From positions 592,819 through 656,818 of the forward strand of contig NZ_CP083985.1 in the NCBI RefSeq assembly GCF_020172665.1: a stretch of 64,000 nucleotides of DNA. The letters run 5' to 3'. Numbering within the stretch: position 1 is the stretch's first letter; each line of letters begins with the position of its first letter. The DNA is from [Mycobacterium] zoologicum. GTDB lineage: Bacteria > Actinomycetota > Actinomycetes > Mycobacteriales > Mycobacteriaceae. The notes under the pieces were generated by a model. The model had not been told where the DNA came from. It did not search any database and saw nothing but the letters and a program-made list of their open reading frames with translations. This document shows positions 35,401 through 42,478 of this stretch, in pieces. The translations under genes and the position numbers were made by a program.

Positions 35401-37821
35401 GCCAGCGGCAAGGTGGACCGGCGCGCACTGCTGGCGCTCGACAACGATCTCGACGCCGCACCAACGGAATTCGTGGCACCGCGCGACGCCACCGAAGAGG
35501 CGCTGGCCGAGATCTGGCGCGAGGTTCTCGACGTCGAGCGGGTCGGGGTCACCGATGACTTCTTCGCCCTGGGCGGGGCCTCCACCCAGGCCCTGGAGGT
35601 CGCGGTGCGGGTCGGTGAGCTCGGCCTGGAGCTGCGGCCGGAGTCGATGTTCGTCTACGGCACCATCGCCGAGCTGGCCGCCGAGTTCGGCCCGATCGGT
35701 GGCGAGCCCAAGTCGGTTCCCGCCGCCGAGCAGCCTGTCGCGCCCGCCCAGCCGGTGGCGCAAGCGCCCAAACCTGTTGCCGCGCCGGTGATCGAGCCGG
35801 CCAAGACCGGGCCGGCGCGCAACATCGTGATCGAGAGCCTGGGGGTGTACCTGCCGCCGCGGGCGGTCTCCACCGACCAGGTGCTGGCCGATTGCGTCAA
35901 CGAGGTGAAGATCCCGCTGGAGCGGCTCACCGGCATCAAGAACCGGCGGATGGCCGGCGTCGACGAGTTCTCGATCGACCTGGGTCGCAAGGCGATCGGC
36001 GACTGCCTGTCCCGATCCAGCTACGCCCCCGAAGAGATCGACCTGGTCATCGCGTGCAACATCTCCCGTTGCGACGGCCCGGAGCACATGTTCACCTTCG
36101 AGCCCAGCACGGCCTCGCAGCTGCGCGACCAGATGGGGCTGACAAACGCGGTGTGCTTCGACATCAACAACGCCTGCGCCGGAATGTTCACCGGAGTCAG
36201 TGTGGCGCAGGACTTCCTGCAGACCGGGCTGGCGCGCAATGCCCTGGTGGTCAGCGGCGAGTACATCAGCCACATCACCGAGACCGCGCAGCAGGAGATC
36301 GAGAGCGCGATGGACCCGCGCCTGGCCTGCCTGACCGTCGGCGATGCCGGTGCGGCGGTGGTGCTGGAGCTGGGGCCCAACGACCGGGTCGGCTTCCACG
36401 ACCTGGACCTGGCCACCTACAGCGAATTCGCGAAGCTGTGCATCGCCAAGGCGACCGAGGGCCCGCACGGGGGTGCCATCATGCACACCGACTCGGTCAC
36501 CCAGACCGCGATCGCCGTCAAGCACTCGGTGCCCTACGTCGCGGCGGTCATGCAGCGCCACGGCTGGCGGCCCGAGACAGCCGACCAGCTGTTGATGCAC
36601 CAGACCTCCGAGGCGTCCATCAACGACGCGATCCTGACCATCAACCGGGTGTTCGGTGCCGGTGCGGCCAGCCGTGCCAACACCATCTGCAACCTGGCCG
36701 AGCGTGGAAACACCGCTACCACCACACATTTTGTCGCGCTGTATGACTACATCACGGCGGGCCGGATCAATTCCGGTGACAACGTGGTGCTGTCCATCAC
36801 CGGATCGGGTCAGACCATCGGGACCGGGCTGTACACCTTCGACGACCTGCCCGACCGGATGCGCCGGGCCGCGGGCGGCCAGGCCGGGCACGCCGGTCGC
36901 AGCCGGCCCGCCGCCCGGCGGGAGCTGCCGGCCACGCCGCGGGTGCGTATCGAAGGCATCGGCATGGCCCCCGCAGCACAGGGACAGCCCAGCAATATCC
37001 AGTCGGCCACTGACGCTGCCGCCGCCTGCCTGGCCGACAGCGGCGTCGACCGGACCGAGGTGGGCCTGGTGATCCACACCGGCATCTACCGCGACGACTT
37101 CCTGTCCGAGCCGGCGGTCGCCACCCTGGTCGCCGGTGAGGTCGGCATCAACGCCGAACCCGAATCCGCCGATGCCCCCAAGACGTTTGCGTTCGACATC
37201 CTCAACGGCGCAGTCGGTTTCCTCAACGGCTGTCACGTCGCCGCCGGCATGATCGGCGCCGGGCGCACCGGACACGCCATGGTGCTCGCCTCCGAGGTGG
37301 AGAACAACACACGGGAGAGCGGCTATCCGCTCGTCGGCCTCGCCGAGACCGGCTCGGCGATCATGCTCAGCCCGAGCAGTGGCCCGGAAGGCTTCGGCCG
37401 CTTCGTGTTCGGCCACCACCCGGAGTACCAGGGCGCGCTGCGCACCTACACCCAGGAGCGTGACGGCCGGATGTGGCTGCGGGTCGACCGTGACCCGAAC
37501 CTCGCTTCGATCTACGTGAGCTGCCTGCCGGCTGCGGTCAAGGAGCTGCTGACGCTGGAGGGCCTGGAGCCCGAGGACATCGCGCTGGTGTTCCCGCCGT
37601 ATCTGCCCGGTGCGGCTCTCGGTGAACTCGCCGCGGGCATCGGGGTGGACCGGTCGCGCTTCGTCGAGACGCAGGGCCTGACCGGTGACCCGTTCACCTC
37701 GACGCTGCCGTACCAGATCGCCGATGCCCGCGAGCGTGGCCTGGTCAAGCCCGGTGACGTCTCGCTGGTCATGGCCGTGGGCTCGGGCATCGAGGTCGGC
37801 TGCACCACCTATCGGTTCTGA
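32458..37821 (+). CDS. NRPS module fused to two KAS III domains: C-A-PCP-KASIII-KASIII(inactive)
   Basis: The 1787-residue protein begins with a condensation domain (about 38-460; HHIAVDF at 161-167). An adenylation domain follows (about 495-990; YTSGSTGAPKG from 649). Specificity positions read D695, P696, W699, H738, F763, S765, L788, I796, D797, close to serine codes. The PCP arm site is Ser1042 (LGGAST). From about 1120 to 1465 is a KAS III-like domain with a full triad: Cys1240 (NNACAGM), His1381 (LLMHQTSEA), Asn1418 (RGNTATT). A second KAS III-like domain (about 1500-1787) has Ala1585 for Cys (LNGAVGF) and no His or Asn equivalent. There is no thioesterase or reductase domain, so the KAS III module may release or extend the aminoacyl chain. 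I know no characterised protein of this architecture. Confidence 0.9.
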   Translation: MTDQPVDISNLSPERKRELLAQLLMAKAQDAAAEHQMSYGQRSMWFVHRLAPDSAAYTVAYAGRIAGTLDVAALERAAQALVDRHPMLRTTFAERDGQPVELVHAHAPVRIARHQIGDGEAELAEWVQTETDRPFDLRTGPVLRLTLLERPGDHVLLLTVHHIAVDFWSIDVILDELRALYAAEHGADVPEFTADRYVDYAEQQNQALAGPEGEALWEYWREKFSGELPTLALPTDSPRPAIQTYNGALHRFSIDAEVTAGLKQVARAVGATPYMTMLAAFAVLLQRYSGQDDLIIGSPFACRDRAGLMGMVGYVTNPLPLRVDLSDDPTFATVLGQVKDTVLGALAHQNYPLPLLVEKLRPVRDAARTPLFQVSFAWQQVRLFEDDTAGDGSPDPGVLHLETLHIGQGGSPFDITMQVGEHEDELQAALQYNTDLFTPATMAAMAEHFRLLLAGLVAPGAAEATPVSQLSMLSDTERAALGAWNQTAIDYSDAPARLHEMVEAAVARTPDAVAVSYEGRELSYAELDRRANGLAHRLRGFGVGVGVGTDVVPVLLERSEDLVIALLGVLKAGGVFLPLDPAQPTGRLEAMLADVPDAPVCVTQREHLSHVPSDFTGARLCLDQPSTAPVEQASAPEAVSSGELAYLMYTSGSTGAPKGALNSHAGIRNRLLWMQDAYQLTADDRVLHKTPINFDPFVWEIFWPLTVGARVVIAKPEGHKDSGYLARTIVEQRVTTMHFVPSMLRRFLADPEAASCTGLRQVFCSGEALTADLRDTFFELLPAELYNLYGPTEAAIDVTHFHCERGVSGGVPIGRPIANIAIHLLDSAGNPVPVGVPGELHIGGVGVARGYLNRPEATAAAFLPDPFSSEPGALLYRTGDLARYLPDGNIDYLGRSDDQVKINGFRIELGEVEAALVKHPDIVEGAVVARKDAGGNTQLIAHIVPVAAAPGTAELRRFLLDLVPAAMVPAVFRTTDLLPLSASGKVDRRALLALDNDLDAAPTEFVAPRDATEEALAEIWREVLDVERVGVTDDFFALGGASTQALEVAVRVGELGLELRPESMFVYGTIAELAAEFGPIGGEPKSVPAAEQPVAPAQPVAQAPKPVAAPVIEPAKTGPARNIVIESLGVYLPPRAVSTDQVLADCVNEVKIPLERLTGIKNRRMAGVDEFSIDLGRKAIGDCLSRSSYAPEEIDLVIACNISRCDGPEHMFTFEPSTASQLRDQMGLTNAVCFDINNACAGMFTGVSVAQDFLQTGLARNALVVSGEYISHITETAQQEIESAMDPRLACLTVGDAGAAVVLELGPNDRVGFHDLDLATYSEFAKLCIAKATEGPHGGAIMHTDSVTQTAIAVKHSVPYVAAVMQRHGWRPETADQLLMHQTSEASINDAILTINRVFGAGAASRANTICNLAERGNTATTTHFVALYDYITAGRINSGDNVVLSITGSGQTIGTGLYTFDDLPDRMRRAAGGQAGHAGRSRPAARRELPATPRVRIEGIGMAPAAQGQPSNIQSATDAAAACLADSGVDRTEVGLVIHTGIYRDDFLSEPAVATLVAGEVGINAEPESADAPKTFAFDILNGAVGFLNGCHVAAGMIGAGRTGHAMVLASEVENNTRESGYPLVGLAETGSAIMLSPSSGPEGFGRFVFGHHPEYQGALRTYTQERDGRMWLRVDRDPNLASIYVSCLPAAVKELLTLEGLEPEDIALVFPPYLPGAALGELAAGIGVDRSRFVETQGLTGDPFTSTLPYQIADARERGLVKPGDVSLVMAVGSGIEVGCTTYRF

Positions 37822-37826
37822 TCGGC

Positions 37827-38816
37827 ATGCGCGCATTCGTCACCGGCGGAACCGGTTTCGTCGGCTCGAATCTGGTGGCCGCACTGCTGGATCGCGGCAT
37901 GGAAGTCCGGGTGCTGCGGCGGGCGACATCACCGATGGCCGCGCTGGAGGGCTTGGACTGCGAGACCCGGATCGGCGACGTCAACGACGGGGTGGACGCC
38001 CTGACCGAGGCGATGGCCGACTGCGACTGGGTGTTTCACACCGCGGCGATCTCCGACTACTGGCGCTACCGCACCCAGACCCGGCTGTACCGCACCAACG
38101 TCGACGGAACCCGCGATATGACCGAGGCCGCCCTGCGTGCCGGGGTGAAGCGGTTCGTCTACACCAGTTCGCTTGCCGCCCTGGGCGTTCCGAAGCGGGG
38201 GCATCATCTGGTGGAGACCGACCAGTTCAATATCCGGCCGCGGAAGTTCCCCTACGGGCACAGCAAGTACCTCGCCGAAGCGGAGTTGCAGAAGGCTGTT
38301 GCGGCCGGCCTGCCGGTGGTGATCGTCAACCCGTCGGTGGTGATCGGGCCCCGCGACGTCAACCGGATCGCCAGCGCCATGATCGTCGAGGCCAAGCGCG
38401 GCCGGCTGTGGTTCGCCGCCCCGGGCGGAACCAACTTCGTCTCCGTCGACGACGTGGTGGCTGGCCACATCGCGGCCGCCGACCGCGGCCGGGTCGGCGA
38501 GCGCTACATCCTGGGCGGGGAGAACCTGCCGTTCCGTGAGGTGTTCACCGCAGCCAACGAGCTTTTCGGCCGGGGCGCTCCCTCGATCGTGTTGCCGCGC
38601 TGGGTGATTCCGGTGGCGGCGGCCGGCGTCAGTGCGGCACGCACGGTAGTCGGCCCCCGGCTGCCGATTGACGCCCGCCAGATGCGCCTGTCGACCGCGG
38701 ACATCTACGCCGACCCCGGCAAGTCCCACAACGAGCTGGGCGTGCCGTTCACGCCGTTCCGTACCGCGCTGCAGGCCGGTTATGAGTGGTACCGCGACAA
38801 CGGCTACCTGGATTAG
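37827..38816 (+). CDS. Extended short-chain dehydrogenase/reductase of the PKS-NRPS cluster
   Basis: The 329-residue protein starts 5 bases after the NRPS stop. It has the extended-SDR cofactor motif TGGTGFVGSNLVAALLDRG near the N-terminus and catalytic Tyr143/Lys147 (YGHSK) with a preceding TSSLAALG serine. It resembles the dihydroflavonol-4-reductase/HpnA-like group, which includes reducers of beta-keto or aldehyde groups. Tight coupling indicates it modifies the assembly-line product, for example a ketone made by the KAS III step. Substrate not determinable. Confidence 0.9.
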   Translation: MRAFVTGGTGFVGSNLVAALLDRGMEVRVLRRATSPMAALEGLDCETRIGDVNDGVDALTEAMADCDWVFHTAAISDYWRYRTQTRLYRTNVDGTRDMTEAALRAGVKRFVYTSSLAALGVPKRGHHLVETDQFNIRPRKFPYGHSKYLAEAELQKAVAAGLPVVIVNPSVVIGPRDVNRIASAMIVEAKRGRLWFAAPGGTNFVSVDDVVAGHIAAADRGRVGERYILGGENLPFREVFTAANELFGRGAPSIVLPRWVIPVAAAGVSAARTVVGPRLPIDARQMRLSTADIYADPGKSHNELGVPFTPFRTALQAGYEWYRDNGYLD

Positions 38817-39036
38817 CTGCGACAGCAGCGAATCGGCGGGGGCGGTGCTGAGCTCGCATCCACATCGATTCGATCCGCGCGGCAGATGCAATGACCGTGG
38901 CTTCGCCATGTGTCCGGCCGCCGGTACTGCGAGAATTACTGCCCCAACGTGTTTGAGTGTCCCTGGGCGCCTACTCAGTTGGCCGTCGGTGGCGGGTGGG
39001 GTTGGAAGGGCCGCGTGTTGACGGCGTGGCCGCCGA
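38817..39036. other. Intergenic region, no gene supported
   Basis: Between the cluster SDR and the ribbon-helix-helix gene I see no reliable gene or terminator. One short plus-strand frame contains a cysteine-rich stretch (RYCENYCPNVFECP, from about 38925) but no convincing start or codon pattern. It may be a relic. Confidence 0.5.
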
Positions 39037-39297
39037 TCAAGTGGTCAGGTACTCCACGAGCGCGCGCCGGATTGTCTCGCCCCGACTCACGCCTTCGAGT
39101 TCTGCTCGGGTGTCCACCAACGTCACCAGGTCGTCGGGCAGGCGCACCGAGTAGGTGCTCGCGGCTTCATCCCCTATCGACGGTCGGCCTCGGCGGCGCA
39201 GCTTCTCCTCAGGGATGCCTGCTTCGGCCTCGGCAACGAGCCGGTCCACTCCTGCGTTGTCCAGCGGTGGATGGGTCTGCTTCTGCGTGTGGGTCAT
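39037..39297 (-). CDS. Ribbon-helix-helix (CopG-like) antitoxin
   Basis: The 86-residue protein has a C-terminal ribbon-helix-helix domain (TYSVRLPDDLVTLVDTRAELEGVSRGETIRRALVEYL). Its N-terminus is charged and probably contacts the toxin. It starts one base after the stop of the upstream toxin-like gene, so the toxin gene comes first in the operon, as in brnTA-type systems. Function is inferred from fold and pairing. Confidence 0.75.
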   Translation of the reverse strand: MTHTQKQTHPPLDNAGVDRLVAEAEAGIPEEKLRRRGRPSIGDEAASTYSVRLPDDLVTLVDTRAELEGVSRGETIRRALVEYLTT

Positions 39298-39298
39298 A

Positions 39299-39553
39299 TC
39301 ATCGCCTGCCTCGTGCTCGGAGGGCTTTCTCCAGTTCTTTCGGACGGGCCTTCATGCAGTGGATGACGCGCCCGCCGGGGGTGTCATGAAGGATGAGCAA
39401 CTCCAGCAGCGTCAGGTCGCGGGCGAAGCCGAAAACCCAGGTGCGCGGCGGATCGTCATCCTCGATGTCATAGTCGATGTGCCGGTGTTCTAGAGCGTGA
39501 AGGATGTCGTCGCGCGTCCACTTTCGCTTGAGCGCGGTGGGGCCAATCTCCAC
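39299..39553 (-). CDS. Putative toxin of an RHH toxin-antitoxin pair
   Basis: A start at GTG 39553 (VEIGPTALKRKWTRDDILHALEH) gives 84 residues. The sequence has a beta-rich core (RTWVFGFARDLTLLELLILHDTPGGRVIHCMKARP) reminiscent of BrnT/RelE-fold toxins. I cannot assign a named family. TACGAT lies about 6 bases before the GTG and would suit a -10 element of a leaderless mRNA. It pairs with the RHH gene. Confidence 0.6.
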   Translation of the reverse strand: MEIGPTALKRKWTRDDILHALEHRHIDYDIEDDDPPRTWVFGFARDLTLLELLILHDTPGGRVIHCMKARPKELEKALRARGRR

Positions 39554-39745
39554 ACGAATATCGTAACACGTAAATACAGGGTGTCGCACCCGGCGCCGGC
39601 ACCCATACAGAGACGGCGTGTTTGGCCAGCAGGTAGATTAGCGACGCATCGGAACTCTCGGACTTCTCTACCGCGGTTCACTCAGCATGACCAGCGCATT
39701 CCCTGGTACGACACACCATCTCGAAGTTGGTCGCGAGTCGGGAAA

Positions 39746-41008
39746 CTACCCCCTGGGAGCCGAGAGGGCGTCGATGGGGACGACTGCAAGCCGGTCGCCG
39801 AGTGGCTGGGCTTGTGGGCCGGTGTGGAGGATGAGGCCGCCGGCGAAGCGTGCGCCGACGCTGTCACGGAGTCGGGCGATCCAGCGGGTGTCTTTGCCGC
39901 GGAGGGTTGCCGCCGACTTGATCTCGATCGCGGCGATGCGGCCGTCTGCGGTTTCCAGTATCAGGTCGACCTCGGCACCATCTCGATCGCGATAGTGAAA
40001 CAGTCGAGGCGTCAGCTCAGACCAGCCGAGTTGTCGCCGGAGTTCTGAGATCACGAAAGTCTCGATGATGGCCCCCGCCGCGTCCGGGTTGGCATTCGGT
40101 CCGGCTCCGGCGGGCGAGACATTGACGAGGCGAGCGGCCAGTCCGGAGTCCAGGAGCAGGACTTTCGGTCGATCGATTACACGCTTCGAAAGGTTGGTCG
40201 ACCATGCCGGTATGCGGTCGATGAGATACAGGGTCTCGAGGAGATCGAGGTAGGGCGGCAGGGTACGCACGGGGATCTCGGTGCCGGCCGCCAGGGAACT
40301 CAGATTGAGCTCAGATGCGCTGCGCGCAGCCAAGAGTCGCAGAAGCCGCGGCAGGTCGGCGATGCGGTGGAGATTTGAGACATCAGGTGCATCGCGTTGG
40401 ACGATGCGGTCGACGTAGTTGTCCAGCCATGCGTTTCGGCGTCTGGTCGATGGTCGATTGACGACTTCGGGGTAGCTGCCGGTACAGGCGCGGGTGAGAT
40501 AGTCATGACGGGTCAGGCTGCTTGCGTGACCGAGAAAGAGATCGCCGGCGAACAGCCGGTCGATGAAGGTCTCGGTGACTCCGGCGAGTTCGCCTTGACT
40601 GAATCCGAAGAGCTCGAGGCTCTCCGCCCTGCCGGCGAGACTGTCCTCGGTCGCTGGAAGCTGCAAGAGGTTGGCGGATCCGGTGAGCAGATATCGCCCT
40701 GGCCGCTGGTCGGTGTCAACGGCGGCCTTGAGTGCAAGGACCAGTTCTGGGACCCGTTGCACTTCGTCGATCGTGAGCAGCCCGTCGGGGAACTGACGAA
40801 CGAAGCCGTGGGGATCTGTGGCCGCTGCGGTTCGGGTCACGTCATCGTCGAGCGTGACCAATCGCCCGCCGCGGTGGCGGGTGATCTCGGCCGCCAGGGT
40901 GGACTTGCCAACCTGTCGCGCGCCCTGAACGACGACGATCCGTGTGTCGGCCAGTGTCTCTTCGACCCTCGGACGCAGGTTTCGAGCAACGCGGGACGGC
41001 ACGCTCAC
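39746..41008 (-). CDS. AAA ATPase with DUF4143 domain (PF13173-type)
   Basis: A start at GTG 41008 (VSVPSRVARNLRPRVEETL) gives 420 residues; a longer frame would run through the promoter iterons and is rejected. It has Walker A VVQGARQVGKSTLA, Walker B LLTIDEVQRVP, the sensor region RYLLTGSANLL, and the C-terminal DUF4143 with the nuclease-like RDRDGAEVDLILE...AAIEIKSA (D/E-x-K). These ATPases are widespread, often mobile and functionally obscure; defence or DNA-transaction roles have been suggested. The flanks are TA modules. Confidence 0.88.
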   Translation of the reverse strand: MSVPSRVARNLRPRVEETLADTRIVVVQGARQVGKSTLAAEITRHRGGRLVTLDDDVTRTAAATDPHGFVRQFPDGLLTIDEVQRVPELVLALKAAVDTDQRPGRYLLTGSANLLQLPATEDSLAGRAESLELFGFSQGELAGVTETFIDRLFAGDLFLGHASSLTRHDYLTRACTGSYPEVVNRPSTRRRNAWLDNYVDRIVQRDAPDVSNLHRIADLPRLLRLLAARSASELNLSSLAAGTEIPVRTLPPYLDLLETLYLIDRIPAWSTNLSKRVIDRPKVLLLDSGLAARLVNVSPAGAGPNANPDAAGAIIETFVISELRRQLGWSELTPRLFHYRDRDGAEVDLILETADGRIAAIEIKSAATLRGKDTRWIARLRDSVGARFAGGLILHTGPQAQPLGDRLAVVPIDALSAPRG

Positions 41009-41029
41009 CGCAACAGCGTATCTGGATTT

Positions 41030-41108
41030 CGCCGATTCGCGAGAATACTCTCGCCGATTCGCGGAACTTATTTCGCCGATTCGCGGTATATGTGCTCGCC
41101 GATTCACT
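41030..41108. repeat. Four iterons (CGCCGATTCGCG) at 22-23 bp spacing in the DUF4143 ATPase promoter
   Basis: CGCCGATTCGCG occurs at 41030-41041, 41052-41063 and 41074-41085, with a variant CGCCGATTCACT at 41097-41108. The starts are 22, 22 and 23 bp apart, about two helical turns, so all copies face one side of the DNA. The period is not a multiple of three and the array ends 22 bp upstream of the ATPase start, so it is regulatory rather than coding. Confidence 0.85.
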
Positions 41109-41360
41109 GAATTTGGCCGGTGTCGGTGCCGTCGCCGCCGGGCGTCGGGACTCGAATCTCCAGCAGGCTCACTAGTACGAACTACCTCACGTGTCGCGAA
41201 CGACACCCCCATGCCCTCGAAGGTGCTTTTACCTGCGATTTTTGTTGATGCTCCAGGTCCAAAGCGGCACAGACAACCGACCTTTGTCGCAGGTCGTTAA
41301 TCTACCTGCATCCAACTGCCAGGAGTCGCCTAACACTGAGCGGAATTAGTATCGTTACGG

Positions 41361-41366
41361 TATAAT
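41361..41366 (+). promoter_or_regulatory. Consensus -10 box for a leaderless BrnT-like gene
   Basis: TATAAT is a perfect -10 hexamer, ending 8 bases before the GTG at 41375. Transcription would start at or next to that GTG. An in-frame TAA overlaps the box (41363-41365), which rules out a longer coding frame from upstream. TATCGTTACGGTA just before it may be an operator. Confidence 0.65.
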
Positions 41367-41374
41367 TTCTACTC

Positions 41375-41509
41375 GTGCTTGACTTCGAGTTTGACCACGA
41401 GATCGACGGTCGATGCTGGTCAGCGGTGGTGACCTACCGAGGCGAGCACGTTCGAATCATCTCGGTACGCCGCTCACGCGAAGGAGAGGCAGCGATCTAT
41501 GAAAGCTAA
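41375..41509 (+). CDS. Short BrnT-like toxin
   Basis: The 44-residue protein starts at GTG 41375. It matches only the C-terminal half of BrnT toxins: a beta hairpin (WSAVVTYRGEHVRIISVRRS) and the ending REGEAAIYES. BrnT is normally about 90 residues. A stop lies directly upstream in frame, so it is either a truncated remnant or a minimal version. Its last 11 bases overlap the antitoxin start, the usual brnTA arrangement. Confidence 0.6.
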   Translation: MLDFEFDHEIDGRCWSAVVTYRGEHVRIISVRRSREGEAAIYES

Positions 41510-41735
41510 CGAGTTCGACGAACGGTTCGACAACGGCCAGGACATGGCCACTGCCCTCGATGCCGCGCGAGCACGACGGCCTGGGGAGGAGCACCGGCGC
41601 GTCAACGTCGACTTCCCCGCGTGGATGATCGCCCAACTCGACCGCGAAGCGACCCGGCTAGGCGTAACCCGGCAATCACTCATCAAAGTCTGGATCGCGG
41701 AGAAGCTGGACAATGGCGGACACACCGCGGCCTGA
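41499..41735 (+). CDS. BrnA/CopG-type antitoxin
   Basis: The 78-residue protein starts at ATG 41499 within the toxin gene. It has an N-terminal acidic segment and a ribbon-helix-helix domain (RVNVDFPAWMIAQLDREATRLGVTRQSLIKVWIAEKL). It follows the short BrnT-like gene and would repress the operon and bind the toxin. Confidence 0.78.
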   Translation: MKANEFDERFDNGQDMATALDAARARRPGEEHRRVNVDFPAWMIAQLDREATRLGVTRQSLIKVWIAEKLDNGGHTAA

Positions 41736-41871
41736 CCGCCAGATGTCTCGAGTCCTCCAAGCCTGAATGCCGCACGGTCGGGCCGGTTGGTGGATCGCAA
41801 CCAGGCTCACCGATGGATGTCATCTGGCGCGTTCTAAACATGTCCCCTGGTCTCACCAACGACTTCACCAG

Positions 41872-42054
41872 CTGCTTTGTTGATGGAACATGGTCGAAAT
41901 GACACAGACAACGCACCTTGGACAGTTCGGTTCCGCCGCCGTGCTCCCAGTGGGTGATGTGGTGGTGCACCATCACGGTGGTGTACTGGCCGTGGGGGCG
42001 GCGGCCGGCTTCGGTGTCCCATCCGGTCTCGTGAAAACTGAATCCGCGCAGCAC
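41872..42054 (-). pseudogene. Remnant of an HNH endonuclease (DUF222 / 13E12-type) protein
   Basis: The minus strand encodes HHHITHWEHGGGTELSKVRCLCHFDHV, which matches the C-terminal HNH motif of DUF222 endonucleases (usually HHV..WEHGG.TDL.NLVLLC..HH). The rest of the protein is missing and flanking frames are broken. DUF222-HNH genes are repetitive and mobile in mycobacteria. From 42055 to 42478 I see nothing coding with confidence. Confidence 0.55.
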
Positions 42055-42478
42055 GCGGAGTATGCCATCCCGGAGCTCTTCGACCGACCGCCGCCGACTC
42101 GGCGCTCCTGGTCAGTTCCGGCACGATCTGGACGGCGCTGACGCCGCGTGTTGAAGATCTGGCGGGCCTCTCGAGCATCGGCTTCGGCGGCCCGGGTTCT
42201 GGGCTGCCGCAGTTCGGCGGCCATGCCCCAGTCTCCGCTGTCAACGATGGTTTCGCGGGCCTGGGGATGCTGTGTCATCACTGAGATGATCTGCGGATGG
42301 GTCAATAAAAGAGCGTGACACCTGAGGTTTGTGACCGCCGAACGCCGCTACGCATAGACAAGAAAACCACATGTCAAACCGTACAATCCGAGCGTCGATG
42401 CATCAAAACGTACTATCCGTATGTCAAGGCCGAGAAATTTGACTTTCGGTATTTTCTTGCTAGCTTAGCTCACACTGA

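Noticed and set aside
37827..38816. Cluster SDR as OleD and first KAS III as OleA of an olefin pathway
   Set aside because: No OleB or OleC (beta-lactone synthetase) homologue lies nearby and the KAS III is fused to an NRPS, so an olefin pathway is not supported.
38910..39389. Plus-strand frame with a Cys-rich beginning
   Set aside because: It crosses the well-supported minus-strand RHH and toxin genes and has no ribosome site or family match.
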